NCBI RefSeq assembly: GCF_900115395.1
Contig: NZ_FOWE01000003.1
Location: 1 to 64,000, forward strand
DNA: 64,000 bases
DNA from: Geodermatophilus obscurus
Lineage (GTDB): Bacteria; Actinomycetota; Actinomycetes; Mycobacteriales; Geodermatophilaceae
Reading direction: 5' to 3'
The translations under genes and the position numbers were made by a program. Below the pieces are notes generated by a model. It made no database searches and was not told the DNA's origin. It worked only from the letters and a program-made list of their open reading frames with translations. Of the stretch, positions 10,955-19,483 are shown one piece after another (position 1 is the stretch's first letter; each line of letters starts with the position of its first letter).

Positions 10955-11494
10955 GTGCCGGACGCGATCGAGCTGGGCGCGGACGAGCTGCGGGAGATCG
11001 CGGGCTGGTCGGCCGCGTGCGCGGCGCGGGTGCTCCCGGTGTTCGAGGCGGCCGCGCCCACGGACCCGCGGCCGCGCGACGCCGTCGCCGCGGCCCGGGC
11101 CTACGCCGCGGGCGGACGGCGGACGGCCGCGCTCCGGCAGAGCTCGTGGGCGGCCTTCCGGGCGGCGCGCGAGACCCCCGGCCCGGCCGCGGCCGAGGCG
11201 GCACGGGCGGCGAGCCTCGCGGCGGCGGCCGCCTTCCTGCACCCGCTGGCCAGCGCCCACCAGGTGCGGCACGTGCTGGGTGCGGCCGCGCATGCCGCCC
11301 GGGCGGAGGAGCTGGCGGGCGTTCCCGCGGGAACGCCGGAGTGGGCGCGGGGACACGCGCCGCCGGCGGTCGCCGCGGTGCTCCGCCGGCTCCCCGCGGC
11401 TCCGACGGGCGGGGGCCGGGTCGGCGAGCTCGTCCGCGACCTCGACGCCGCGCTGCACGCCGGGGAGACGTTCCCGCGGGAACGCCCGGGGTGA
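10955..11494 (+). CDS. Imm-5-like (putative immunity protein) family
   Basis: 179 residues, GTG start three bases after the allantoicase stop. It is helical and alanine-rich, with the family pattern WSAACAARVLPVFEAAAPTDPRPR, then an Ala-rich ladder, then HPLASAHQVRHVLGAAAHAARAEEL and GGGRVGELVRDLDAAL. I recognise this as the Imm-5-like family, often labelled putative immunity protein. A role in toxin immunity is not supported here, as no toxin gene is adjacent. Tight coupling to allantoicase suggests a role in or near purine breakdown, though it lacks the features of OHCU decarboxylase. Two palindromic DNA words lie inside its 3' half. Confidence 0.7.
   Translation: MPDAIELGADELREIAGWSAACAARVLPVFEAAAPTDPRPRDAVAAARAYAAGGRRTAALRQSSWAAFRAARETPGPAAAEAARAASLAAAAAFLHPLASAHQVRHVLGAAAHAARAEELAGVPAGTPEWARGHAPPAVAAVLRRLPAAPTGGGRVGELVRDLDAALHAGETFPRERPG
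11318..11337. repeat. 20-bp perfect palindrome, copy 1
   Basis: GGCGTTCCCGCGGGAACGCC is perfectly self-complementary and lies within the Imm-5-like coding region, read as G-V-P-A-G-T. Its 16-base core recurs at 11469-11484 in a different reading frame. Confidence 0.85.
11469..11484. repeat. 16-bp perfect palindrome, copy 2
   Basis: CGTTCCCGCGGGAACG repeats the core of the palindrome at 11318-11337, now read as T-F-P-R-E-R near the end of the Imm-5-like gene. Use of two reading frames shows that it is the DNA word that is repeated, not a protein motif. Confidence 0.85.
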
Positions 11495-11511
11495 CCCGCT
11501 GAGCAGCGGGT
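11494..11511 (+). terminator. Short hairpin at the end of the Imm-5-like gene
   Basis: Stem acccgct (11494-11500) with agcgggt (11505-11511) and loop gagc, starting in the stop codon. It lacks a T-tract, so it is only a weak candidate terminator. It precedes the SDR gene by 11 bases. Confidence 0.4.
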
Positions 11512-11522
11512 AGGCCCCGCGC

Positions 11523-12275
11523 ATGGCGACGATCGCGATCACCGGCTCCACCGACGGCATCGGCCGCGCGGCCGCGCGGCAGCTGCTGGCCGGCGGGCAC
11601 ACCGTCGTCCTGCACGCCCGCAGCGAGGCCCGCGGCGCGCCGGTCGCCGAGGAGCTCGGCCGGCTGGGCGACGTCCGGCTGGTCACCGGCGACCTGGCCG
11701 ACCTCGACGAGGTCCGGTCCCTGGCCGACCGGCTGGGGGAGCCGGACGTCCTGGTGCACAACGCGGGCGTGTGGCCGCCGGAGGGGGCGCCGCCCAGCCG
11801 GCAGGGTCACGAGCTCGCGTTCGCCGTCAACGCCCTCGCCCCGCACCTGCTCACCGCGCTGCTGCACGGACGGGTCCGCGAGCGCCTGGTCTTCCTCGGC
11901 AGCGGCATGGTCGGCTCGGGACGTGTCGACCCCGACGACCTCGGCACCCCACGGCCGTCGCGGCGCGCGTACGCCGACTCCAAGGCACTCGACGTCGTCC
12001 TGGCCCTCGGCTGGGCCCGCCGCCTGCCGCACCTGCGCGTCGGCGCGGTCGACCCGGGCTGGGTGCGCACCAAGCTGGCCTCCCCGGGCGCACCGGGCGA
12101 CGTCGAGGACGGCGGCAGGCGGGTCGCGCACGCGGCGGCCGGCGACTGGACCGGCGGCTACACCGCGGGCAGCCGTCCGGCGCGGACGCCGCGCGCGCTG
12201 GAGGACCCCGGCCTGCAGGACCGGGTCCTGACCGCGATGGACCGCTTGGCCGGGGTCGCGGCTACGTCCCCGTGA
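11523..12275 (+). CDS. SDR family NAD(P)-dependent oxidoreductase
   Basis: 250 residues. The nucleotide-binding motif is TGSTDGIGR near residues 7-15 and HNAGVWPP stands for the NNAG motif. The active site appears as S(GSGM) then YADSK, the usual Ser-Tyr-Lys arrangement. It is a cytoplasmic dehydrogenase/reductase; the substrate is unknown. It closes the plus-strand purine/urease block and is convergent with xanthine dehydrogenase, their 3' ends overlapping by 14 bases. A role in purine catabolism is not shown. Confidence 0.88.
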   Translation: MATIAITGSTDGIGRAAARQLLAGGHTVVLHARSEARGAPVAEELGRLGDVRLVTGDLADLDEVRSLADRLGEPDVLVHNAGVWPPEGAPPSRQGHELAFAVNALAPHLLTALLHGRVRERLVFLGSGMVGSGRVDPDDLGTPRPSRRAYADSKALDVVLALGWARRLPHLRVGAVDPGWVRTKLASPGAPGDVEDGGRRVAHAAAGDWTGGYTAGSRPARTPRALEDPGLQDRVLTAMDRLAGVAATSP

Positions 12276-14631
12276 CGTGCTCCGGGCGGACGGGCACGCG
12301 GGTGAGCGGCAGGCCGGTCGCCTGCCGGATGGCGGCCAGCACCGCCGGGCCGGAGGAGATGTTGGGCGCCTCGCCGACCCCGCGCAGCCCGTAGGGGGCG
12401 TGCGGGTCGGCGTACTCCAGGATCTCCACCCGCATCGGCGGCATGTCCAGCACCGTCGGGATGAGGTAGTCGGTGAACGACGGGTTCTGCACCCGGCCGT
12501 CGCGGACCAGGATCTCCTCCATCACCGCCAGCCCGAGCCCCTGCGCGGTGCCGCCCTGGATCTGCCCGATCACGGCCTGCGGGTTGATCGCCTTGCCGAC
12601 GTCCTGGGTGCAGGCCATCTCCACGACCTTGACCAGCCCCAGCTCGACGTCGACGTCGACCACCGCCCGGTGCGCGGAGAACGCGTACTGCACGTGCGCG
12701 AAGCCCTGCCCGGTCTCGGGGTCGATCGACTCGGTGGGCCGGTGCCGCCACTCGACGGTCTCCTCGACGACCTCCTCGCCCAGGACGTCGGCCAGCGGCA
12801 GTGCGATGCCCTCGACGTCGGAGACGACCTTGCCGCCGTCGAGCCTCAGGTCGGCGACCGGCCGGCCGACGCCGCGCTGCGCGAGCTCGAGCACCTGCCC
12901 GCGGACCGCCTCGCAGGCGGCCTTGACCGCCCCGCCGGTGACGTAGGTCTGCCGGGACGCCGACGTGGAGCCGGCCGAGCCGACGGCGGTGTCCTTCGGG
13001 TGGACGACGACCTGCTCGACGCCGAGCTCGGTGCGCGCGATCTGCTGCTCGACGGTGACCAGGCCCTGCCCGACCTCGGCGGCCGCGGTGTGCACGGTCG
13101 CCACGGCCTCGCCGCCGACGACCTCCAGGCGCACCCGGGCGGTCGAGTAGTCGTCGAAGCCCTCCGAGAAGGCGACGTTCTTGTACGCGACGGCGTACCC
13201 GACGCCGCGCCGCACGCCCTCGCCGTGGGTGGTGTTGGAGACGCCGCCGGGCATGTCCCGCAGGTCGACGTCGTCGCCGGTGGGCACCGCCGGGGGCATC
13301 GGCATCGCCTCGAGCCGGCGGAGCAGCTCCACGACCGGCGCCGGGCTGTCGACGACCTGACCGGTGGGTGTGGTCGAGCCCTGCTCCATGGCGTTGCGGC
13401 AGCGCAGCTCGACCGGGTCCATGCCCAGCTCCGCGGCGAGGGCGTCCATCTGCGCCTCGTAGGCGAACGCCGTCTGCACCGACCCGAACCCGCGCATGGC
13501 GCCGCACGGGGGGTTGTTGGTGTACGCGCCGTAGCAGTCGACGTGCACGTTCGGGACGACGTAGGGGCCGATGCCCATCGTGCCGCCGTTGCCCACGACC
13601 GCCGGGGTGGAGGAGGCGTAGGCGCCGCCGTCGAAGTAGATCTCGGCCTTCACGTACACGAGGTCGCCGTCGCGGGTTGCGCCGTGCTCGTAGCGCATGG
13701 TCGCCGGGTGGCGGTGCACGTGGCCGAAGAAGGACTCCTCGCGGTTGTAGGACATCTTCACCGGCTTGCCGGTGTGCAGCGCCAGCAGGCAGGCGTGCAC
13801 GTGCATCGACAGGTCCTCGCGGCCGCCGAAGGCCCCGCCCACGCCGGCGAGGGTCAGCCGCACCCGCTCGGGTGGGAGGGCCAGCGCCGCGCAGATCTGC
13901 CGCTGGTCGACGTGCAGCCACTGGGTGGCGACGTAGAGGTCGACGCCGCCGTCCTCACCCGGGACGGCGAGGCCGGACTCCGGGCCGAGGAAGGCCTGGT
14001 CCTGCATGCCGACCTCGTACTCGCCGACGACCACGACGTCGGCGGTGGGCGCGGGGGCGCCCCGGCGGACCTTGAGGTGGCGCACCAGGTTGCCGTGCGG
14101 GTGCAGGTCGGCGCTCTCCCGGCTCAGCTCCGTGACCTCGGCGGGGGAGTCGTGCACCTGGTTCCAGGTGGGGTGGCCGAGCGCGACGCGGGCGTCGGTG
14201 ACCGGCTCCCAGACGTCGTAGTCGACGACGATCCGCGCCGCGGCCCGGCGGGCCGTGTCGGGGTGGTCGGCGGCTACCAGCGCCACCGGCTCGCCCTGGT
14301 AGCGGACGACGTCGAACGCCAGCACCGGCTGGTCGGCGAGCTCGAGGCCGTAGACCTTCTCGCCGGGGACGTCGTCGGAGGTGAGGACGGCGTGCACGCC
14401 CGGGACCGCCAGCGCGGGGCCGACGTCGATCGAGCGGATGCGGGCGTAGGGGTGCGGGCTGCGCAGCGTGACGCCCCACAGCATGTCGTCCATCCACAGG
14501 TCGCTGCCGTAGGCGAACTCGCCGCGGACCTTGAGGACGCCGTCGGGGCGCCGCGCGTCGTCGCCGATGCGGCCGCCGGGGCCGCCCACGGCTGACGGCG
14601 CGCCGGCGGGCGTGCGGGTGGGCGCGCTCAC
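12262..14631 (-). CDS. Xanthine dehydrogenase, molybdopterin subunit
   Basis: 789 residues. It has the aldehyde oxidase/xanthine dehydrogenase a/b hammerhead domain near the N-terminus (VLKVRGEFAYGSDL) followed by the Mo-cofactor domains: GGAFGGREDLS, PCGAMRGFGS, VGQGLVTVEQQIA and the C-terminal GLRGVGEAPN with the catalytic-type Glu. It oxidises hypoxanthine and xanthine to urate. The GTG start at 14631 overlaps the Fe-S subunit stop by four bases; longer frames upstream only shadow that gene. Third gene of a FAD, Fe-S, Mo operon like pucCED. No xdhC maturation gene is seen here. Confidence 0.93.
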   Translation of the reverse strand: MSAPTRTPAGAPSAVGGPGGRIGDDARRPDGVLKVRGEFAYGSDLWMDDMLWGVTLRSPHPYARIRSIDVGPALAVPGVHAVLTSDDVPGEKVYGLELADQPVLAFDVVRYQGEPVALVAADHPDTARRAAARIVVDYDVWEPVTDARVALGHPTWNQVHDSPAEVTELSRESADLHPHGNLVRHLKVRRGAPAPTADVVVVGEYEVGMQDQAFLGPESGLAVPGEDGGVDLYVATQWLHVDQRQICAALALPPERVRLTLAGVGGAFGGREDLSMHVHACLLALHTGKPVKMSYNREESFFGHVHRHPATMRYEHGATRDGDLVYVKAEIYFDGGAYASSTPAVVGNGGTMGIGPYVVPNVHVDCYGAYTNNPPCGAMRGFGSVQTAFAYEAQMDALAAELGMDPVELRCRNAMEQGSTTPTGQVVDSPAPVVELLRRLEAMPMPPAVPTGDDVDLRDMPGGVSNTTHGEGVRRGVGYAVAYKNVAFSEGFDDYSTARVRLEVVGGEAVATVHTAAAEVGQGLVTVEQQIARTELGVEQVVVHPKDTAVGSAGSTSASRQTYVTGGAVKAACEAVRGQVLELAQRGVGRPVADLRLDGGKVVSDVEGIALPLADVLGEEVVEETVEWRHRPTESIDPETGQGFAHVQYAFSAHRAVVDVDVELGLVKVVEMACTQDVGKAINPQAVIGQIQGGTAQGLGLAVMEEILVRDGRVQNPSFTDYLIPTVLDMPPMRVEILEYADPHAPYGLRGVGEAPNISSGPAVLAAIRQATGLPLTRVPVRPEHVTGT

Positions 14632-15134
14632 CGCGTGCCCCCCGGCTGCCGGGCGTCCCCCGCCATGCGGTCGGCGGCCAGCCGGACGGCGTCGAGGATC
14701 TTCTCGTAGCCGGTGCACCGGCAGAGGTTGCCGGCCAGCGCCTCGCGGATCTCGGGGTCGGTGGGCGTGCGGCCCTCGGCGAGCGAGCGGCTGACCAGGT
14801 CGTCGGTGGCCACCAGCAGGCCCGGCGTGCAGAAGCCGCACTGGACGGCGCCGGCCTCGAGGAAGGCCTCCTGCACCGGGTGCAGCTCGCCCGGCGGCGC
14901 CAGTCCCTCCACGGTGCCGATCTCGCGGCCCTCGGCCTGGCCGGCGGCGACCAGGCAGGCGCACACCGGGACGTCGTCGAGGTAGACGGTGCACGAGCCG
15001 CACTCGCCCTGCTCGCAGGCGTTCTTCGAGCCGGGCAGGCCCATGCGCTCGCGGAGGACGTAGAGCAGGCTCTCGCCCTCCCACACGTCGTCCACCTGCC
15101 GGGTCGTGCCGTTGACGGTGCAGGTCAGGCGCAC
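14628..15134 (-). CDS. Xanthine dehydrogenase, iron-sulfur subunit
   Basis: 168 residues. The N-terminal plant-type [2Fe-2S] site is formed by Cys40, Cys45, Cys48 and a Cys in VPVCACL (58/60); the C-terminal [2Fe-2S]-binding domain has Cys99, Cys102 (CGFC), Cys138 and Cys140 (CRCTGYEKI). It passes electrons from the molybdenum centre to FAD. The GTG at 15134 overlaps the end of the FAD subunit by 10 bases and its stop overlaps the Mo subunit start by four, so the complex is made from one transcript. Confidence 0.95.
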   Translation of the reverse strand: MRLTCTVNGTTRQVDDVWEGESLLYVLRERMGLPGSKNACEQGECGSCTVYLDDVPVCACLVAAGQAEGREIGTVEGLAPPGELHPVQEAFLEAGAVQCGFCTPGLLVATDDLVSRSLAEGRTPTDPEIREALAGNLCRCTGYEKILDAVRLAADRMAGDARQPGGTR

Positions 15135-16000
15135 GTCGGGTCTCCCTTCCGGTAGTCGAGCCAGGCCCAGGTCAGCGCGCGGCGGGCCATCACCGACAGC
15201 GCGTGGACGCGGTAGCGGGCGGTGCCGCGGACGTCGTCGATGGGGGCGGCCGCCGCGGCGACCAGCTCGCCGAAGCGGGCCGCGGTGGCGGCGGGCAGCT
15301 CGGCGCGGCTGTCCCACAGCCCGTCGAGCTCTCCGGCGAGGAACTCCTCGGCGGCGGGGGCACGGCGCGGCGTGGGCGCGGCCGACCCGATGCCGGTGCC
15401 GACGGCGCGGCGGGCCGGGTGCAGCGCCAGCCCGAACGCCGCGACGGCGATGACCATCGCGTTGCGGGTGCCGATCTTGCTGTACTGCTGCGGCCCGCTG
15501 GGCGGGGTGATCCGGACGGCGGCGATCAGCTCGTCGTCGGCCAGGGCGGAGCGCTTGACGCCCCGGTAGAACTCGGTCACCGGGATGGTGCGGGTGCCGC
15601 GGACCGAGGCCACCTCCACCTCGGCGCCGGCCGCCAGCAGCGCGGGGTGCGCGTCGCCGGCGGGGGAGGCGGTGGCCAGGTTGCCGCCGACGGTGCCGCG
15701 GTTGCGGATCTGCGGGGAACCGATGGTGCGGGCGGCCATCGCCAGCCCGGGCAGCCGGTCGCCGAGCTCGGTGATCACCCGCGCGTACGGCACGCCGGCG
15801 CCCAGCCGCACCGCGCCGTCGTCGGTGTCCCACTGCCGCAGGTCGGCGACCCGGGTGAGGTCGAGCAGCAGGGCCGGGCGCAGGCGGCCGAAGTTGATCC
15901 CGACCATGACGTCGGTGCCCCCGGCGATCGGGACGGCGTCGCGGTGGGCGGCCTTCGCCTCCAGCGCCTCCGCCCAGGTCGCGGGCTGCAGGAACTGCAT
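15125..16000 (-). CDS. Xanthine dehydrogenase, FAD-binding subunit
   Basis: 291 residues. FAD-contact motifs are PIAGGTDVMVGIN and TIGSPQIRNRGTVGGNLATASPAGD, followed by the CO-dehydrogenase flavoprotein C-terminal domain. It transfers electrons to NAD. The ATG at 16000 was chosen because gaggag lies six bases upstream; an in-frame GTG is six bases further out. First gene of the xdh operon, divergent from the 8-oxoguanine-deaminase-like gene across about 98 bases that probably hold both promoters. Confidence 0.93.
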   Translation of the reverse strand: MQFLQPATWAEALEAKAAHRDAVPIAGGTDVMVGINFGRLRPALLLDLTRVADLRQWDTDDGAVRLGAGVPYARVITELGDRLPGLAMAARTIGSPQIRNRGTVGGNLATASPAGDAHPALLAAGAEVEVASVRGTRTIPVTEFYRGVKRSALADDELIAAVRITPPSGPQQYSKIGTRNAMVIAVAAFGLALHPARRAVGTGIGSAAPTPRRAPAAEEFLAGELDGLWDSRAELPAATAARFGELVAAAAAPIDDVRGTARYRVHALSVMARRALTWAWLDYRKGDPTCA

Positions 16001-16098
16001 GGTCACTCCTCGTCGGTGTGCGGGACGGTCACGGTATCCCCGGTTCGTCACAGGGGGGTTGCACGCCGCGTCGGGCCGGCGGTGGGCAGGATGCGGGG
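16001..16098. promoter_or_regulatory. Divergent promoter region xdh / deaminase
   Basis: 98 bases separate the xdh operon from the deaminase gene. The plus side has CAGGAT (16087-16092) six bases before the GTG with no clear ribosome-binding site, a -10-like position for a leaderless message. The minus side has a good ribosome-binding site (gaggag). No clear palindrome for a PucR-type regulator was found. Confidence 0.5.
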
Positions 16099-17478
16099 GT
16101 GGAGACCGCGGACCTGCTCGTGCACTCGGCCGACCTGCTCGCCACCGTCGACAAGGACCGGCGCGAGATCACCGGCGGGTGGGTCGCCGTCACCGGCGGG
16201 GTGGTGAGCGGGGTCGGCGGGCCCGGCGACCCGCGGCCGGCCGCCGCCCGGACGGTCGACGCCCGCGGCTGCCTGGTGACGCCGGGGCTGGTCAACACCC
16301 ACCACCACCTGTACCAGAACCTGACCCGCTCCTTCGCCCCGGCGCTGACCGGCGGGCTGTTCGAGTGGCTGGTCACCCTCTACCCGCTGTGGGCGCGGCT
16401 GGACGAGGAGGCGGCGTACGTGTCGGCCTACGTCGGGCTCACCGAGCTCGCGCTGGCCGGCTGCACCACCTCCACCGACCACCTCTACGTGCACCCGCGC
16501 GGCGCCGGTGACCTCGTCGGCGCCGAGGTGCGGGCGGCGCAGGACCTCGGGGTGCGGTCGCACGTCACGCGCGGCTCGATGTCGCTGTCGGTCAAGGACG
16601 GCGGGCTGCCGCCGGACTCCGTCGTCCAGGACGACGACGAGATCCTGGCCGAGTCGCAGCGCCTGGTGGACGCCCACCACGACCGCTCGCCGCACGCGCT
16701 GACCCGCCTGGCGCTGGCCCCGTGCTCGCCGTTCAGCGTGTCGACCGAGCTGATGACCCGCACCGCGGAACTCGCCGAGCGGCTCGACGTCCGGCTGCAC
16801 ACCCACCTCGCCGAGACGCAGGACGAGGACGCCTTCTGCCTCGAGCGCTTCGGCCGCCGCCCGGTCGACTACCTCGCCGACGTCGGCTGGATGAGCGACC
16901 GGGTGTGGCTGGCGCACGTGGTGTGGCCCTCGCCCGAGGAGGTCACGCGCCTGGGCGCCGCGCGGGTCGGGGCGGCGCACTGCCCGTCGTCGAACATGGT
17001 GCTCGGCAGCGGGCTGGCGCCGGTGGCCGAGCTGCGCGCCGCCGGGGCGCCGGTGGGGCTGGGCGTGGACGGGTCGGCGTCGGCGGACTCGGCGTCGCTG
17101 TGGCTGGAGGCCCGCACGGCGATGCTGCAGGGCAAGCTGCGCCACGGCGCCGGCTCGTTCTCCGCCCGCGACGCCCTGGAGATCGCCACCCGCGGTGGCG
17201 CGGCCTGCCTCGGGCGCACCGGCGAGATCGGGCAGCTGTCGGTGGGGGCGTGCGGCGACCTGGCCGTCTGGCCGCTGACCGGGCCCGCGTTCGCCGGCGC
17301 GCTGTCGGACCCGGTGGAGGCGTGGCTGCGCTGCGGGCCGGTGGCGGCGCGGCACACCGTCGTCGGCGGGCGGTTCGTGGTGGAGGACGGCGTGCCGGTG
17401 CACCCCGGCCTCGACGAGCAGCTCGCCGTCCACCGGCGGGTGTCGCAGCGCGTGCAGGCGGCGCTGGTCGAGGCATAG
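16099..17478 (+). CDS. 8-oxoguanine/guanine deaminase-like amidohydrolase
   Basis: 459 residues; subfamily of 8-oxoguanine deaminases and hydroxyatrazine-type aminohydrolases. Metal ligands lie in NTHHHLYQNLTRS (68-70), LHTHLAETQDE and LGVDGSASAD; HCPSSNMVLGSGLAPV is characteristic of the group. It would deaminate 8-oxoguanine to urate, or a related purine, feeding the same pathway as the divergent xanthine dehydrogenase. GTG start. Substrate is inferred from family and context; guanine itself is a possible alternative. Confidence 0.85.
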   Translation: METADLLVHSADLLATVDKDRREITGGWVAVTGGVVSGVGGPGDPRPAAARTVDARGCLVTPGLVNTHHHLYQNLTRSFAPALTGGLFEWLVTLYPLWARLDEEAAYVSAYVGLTELALAGCTTSTDHLYVHPRGAGDLVGAEVRAAQDLGVRSHVTRGSMSLSVKDGGLPPDSVVQDDDEILAESQRLVDAHHDRSPHALTRLALAPCSPFSVSTELMTRTAELAERLDVRLHTHLAETQDEDAFCLERFGRRPVDYLADVGWMSDRVWLAHVVWPSPEEVTRLGAARVGAAHCPSSNMVLGSGLAPVAELRAAGAPVGLGVDGSASADSASLWLEARTAMLQGKLRHGAGSFSARDALEIATRGGAACLGRTGEIGQLSVGACGDLAVWPLTGPAFAGALSDPVEAWLRCGPVAARHTVVGGRFVVEDGVPVHPGLDEQLAVHRRVSQRVQAALVEA

Positions 17479-17487
17479 GAGGCGATG

Positions 17488-17514
17488 CGCACGTACCGGC
17501 GGCGGATACGTGCG
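17488..17514. terminator. Hairpin between convergent genes
   Basis: Arms cgcacgta (17488-17495) and tacgtgcg (17507-17514) with an 11-base loop, placed between the convergent deaminase and EgtE-like genes. No T-tract, but perfect 8-bp stem and position suit a bidirectional terminator. Confidence 0.55.
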
Positions 17515-17534
17515 GAGAGCTTCCTGTGCCTGCC

Positions 17535-18668
17535 TCAGAGGGCGGCGGCGAGGGCCTCCAGCTCCTCGACGGTGCCGTCGACGTGCGGTGACACCCGCAG
17601 CACCGGCCCGGTCATCTCGCCCGGCGCCCGCTCGGGGCCGGCCGCGGTGGTGACGATGCCGTGCTCGGTGAGCAGCCGGGCGCGGGTGGCCACGACGTCG
17701 ACACCGTCGGGCGGGCGCAGGGTCGTGGTGGCCGTGGGCTCGCCGACCGGCTCCACCACCCGCCAGCCCGCGGCGCCGTCGAGCACCTCCCGCCCCGCCC
17801 GGCCCAGCGCGGACAGCCGCTCGCGCACCCGCTGCGGGCCGGCGGCCAGGTGCTCCCCGACGGCGAGCACCAGCCCGACCCGGCCGGCCACGTGCGCCTC
17901 CCCACTCTCCAGCGCCCGCAGCGGCGGCAGACCGGCCGGGGCGGCCAGCGCGGGCACCAGCTGCGCGGCCACCGCCGGGCGCACGCACAGCACGCCGACC
18001 CCGCGCGGCCCGGCCAGCCACTTGCGGGAGGTCGAGTAGACGACGTCGGCGCCGAGGTCGACGTCGACGTGGCCCAGCGACTGGGCGGCGTCGAGCACCA
18101 GCGGCACCTCGGACGCCCGGCACAGCGCGACGACGTCGGCCGCCGGCTGGACCACGCCGCGGTGGCTGGCGACGTGGGTGAGGTGCACCAAGCGCGGCGG
18201 GTCGGCGGCCAGCGACCGCTCGAGCGCCTCGACGTCGGCCCGGCCGTCGCCGTCGACGGCCACCGGCTCGGGGACCAGGCCGGCGGCGCGCAGCATCGCC
18301 GCGTTGGGCGCGTACTCACCGGGCAGGCAGGTCACCCGTGACCCGGCGGGCAGCCGCCAGGCGGCGAGCAGCGTCGCCAGCGCGGCCTGCGCCGACTCGA
18401 CGAAGGCGACGTCGGCCGCGGCCATGCCGACCAGGCCGCCGAGGACGCTGCGGCCCTGCTGCAGCAGGTCGCCGGCGGTCGCCTCGGCGACGTAGCCGCC
18501 GAGCTCGGCCTCGTGCCGCGCGTGGTGGGCGACCGCCTCCAGCACCCGGTTGCTCTGCCGGCTGCAGGCGGCGCTGTCGAGGTGCCGGCCGGCCGGGCGG
18601 GGGCGGGCGGCCCGCCAGGCGTCGGCGAGGTCGTCGTGCGGGAGGAGCCCCTGGTCGAGCGCGGTCAC
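17535..18668 (-). CDS. EgtE-like PLP-dependent lyase
   Basis: 377 residues, fold-type I aminotransferase class V. It matches the ergothioneine-pathway hercynylcysteine sulfoxide lyase pattern: HLDSAACSRQSNRVLEAVAHH, HEAELGGYVAEATAGDLL, CLPGEYAPN, VHLTHVASHRGVVQPAADV, LDAAQSLGHVDVD. The PLP lysine is Lys216 in TSRKWLAGPRGVGVL. It would cleave the C-S bond to release ergothioneine. No egtA-D genes are adjacent; instead it ends an operon with an anti-sigma, an ECF sigma, a sortase and a surface protein. GTG start, 14 bases after the anti-sigma stop. A different sulfur-transfer role is possible. Confidence 0.8.
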   Translation of the reverse strand: MTALDQGLLPHDDLADAWRAARPRPAGRHLDSAACSRQSNRVLEAVAHHARHEAELGGYVAEATAGDLLQQGRSVLGGLVGMAAADVAFVESAQAALATLLAAWRLPAGSRVTCLPGEYAPNAAMLRAAGLVPEPVAVDGDGRADVEALERSLAADPPRLVHLTHVASHRGVVQPAADVVALCRASEVPLVLDAAQSLGHVDVDLGADVVYSTSRKWLAGPRGVGVLCVRPAVAAQLVPALAAPAGLPPLRALESGEAHVAGRVGLVLAVGEHLAAGPQRVRERLSALGRAGREVLDGAAGWRVVEPVGEPTATTTLRPPDGVDVVATRARLLTEHGIVTTAAGPERAPGEMTGPVLRVSPHVDGTVEELEALAAAL

Positions 18669-18682
18669 GCGGCCGACGCTAC

Positions 18683-19483
18683 TCAGGTGTCGAGCAGCCC
18701 CCGGGCGACCGAGACGCCGGAGTGCGCCGGGTCGCCGTCGAGCGGCTCCACCGACACGTCGACCACGGGGTACTCGCCGAGGTCGAGCCCCTCGGGCAGC
18801 TCGAAGTCCTCGGTGCCGGCACGGACGACGCCGAGCGGGATCAGCCCGGACACCGACTCGTCGAGCAGCCACGCCTCGTAGTAGCCCTCCGCCGGGGCGT
18901 CGGCGGACAGCTCGACGCGCAGCACCCGCGTGCCGTCCTCCCGCTCGACGACCTCCGCGCTGCCGGAGGCGTCGCTGCCCTCCAGGGGGTCGAGCGCGGC
19001 GGCGGCCACGGGGACGCCGCCGTCGCCGTCGCCGCGGTCGGTCAGCAGGACGCCACCGGCGCCGATGCCGAGCCCGACCAGCGCCGCCGCGGCGGCGGGC
19101 AGCAGCCGGCTCCGGCGCGGCCGGAGCGGCACCACGGGGGCGAGCGGTGCGTCCGGCGCACTGGCGTCGGGCGGGGCGGTCATCGGCACGGGCAGGGCGT
19201 CGGGCACCGGGCCGGCCGGCGGGGCCGACGCGGCGACGACGTCCGGGCGGGGTGCGGTGACGACGCCGGTGGCCCCGGCGATGCCCGCCCACAGCCCCGG
19301 CGGGGGAGCGACCGGCGGACCGGGGTCGGCCAGCTCGGGGACGGCGAGCACGTCGACGGCGCGGCGCAACCGGGCCACGTCGGTCCGGCAGGTGGCGCAG
19401 CCGGCGAGGTGCGCGGCGGAGTCGCGGTCGAGCGGCTCCCGGAGGGCGGCCAGCCCGAGGTCCTCAGGCGTGCAGTGCGGCAC
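18683..19483 (-). CDS. Anti-sigma factor, RskA type
   Basis: 266 residues. N-terminal zinc-binding anti-sigma motif H-x3-C-x2-C (HLAGCATC), a Pro/Ala-rich linker, one transmembrane segment (SRLLPAAAAALVGLGIGAGGVLL), and an extracytoplasmic RskA domain (YYEAWLLDES...LIPLGVV...YPVVDVSVEPLDGDPAHSGVSVARG). It would hold the adjacent ECF sigma at the membrane until proteolysis. The GTG start overlaps the sigma gene by 20 bases. The cytoplasmic part is unusually proline- and alanine-rich. Confidence 0.9.
   Translation of the reverse strand: MPHCTPEDLGLAALREPLDRDSAAHLAGCATCRTDVARLRRAVDVLAVPELADPGPPVAPPPGLWAGIAGATGVVTAPRPDVVAASAPPAGPVPDALPVPMTAPPDASAPDAPLAPVVPLRPRRSRLLPAAAAALVGLGIGAGGVLLTDRGDGDGGVPVAAAALDPLEGSDASGSAEVVEREDGTRVLRVELSADAPAEGYYEAWLLDESVSGLIPLGVVRAGTEDFELPEGLDLGEYPVVDVSVEPLDGDPAHSGVSVARGLLDT

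Noticed and set aside
10955-11494. OHCU decarboxylase
   Set aside because: Expected from the neighbourhood, but the conserved features of that family are missing; the sequence fits the Imm-5-like family instead.
16001-16098. A riboswitch for purines upstream of the xdh or deaminase gene
   Set aside because: The region is under 100 bases and no conserved purine-aptamer elements or suitable helices were seen.
17535-18668. IscS/NifS-type cysteine desulfurase
   Set aside because: The N-terminal and active-site patterns (SAACSRQS, HEAELGGYVAE, ASHRGVVQP) match EgtE-like lyases better, and no iron-sulfur assembly partner genes are adjacent.
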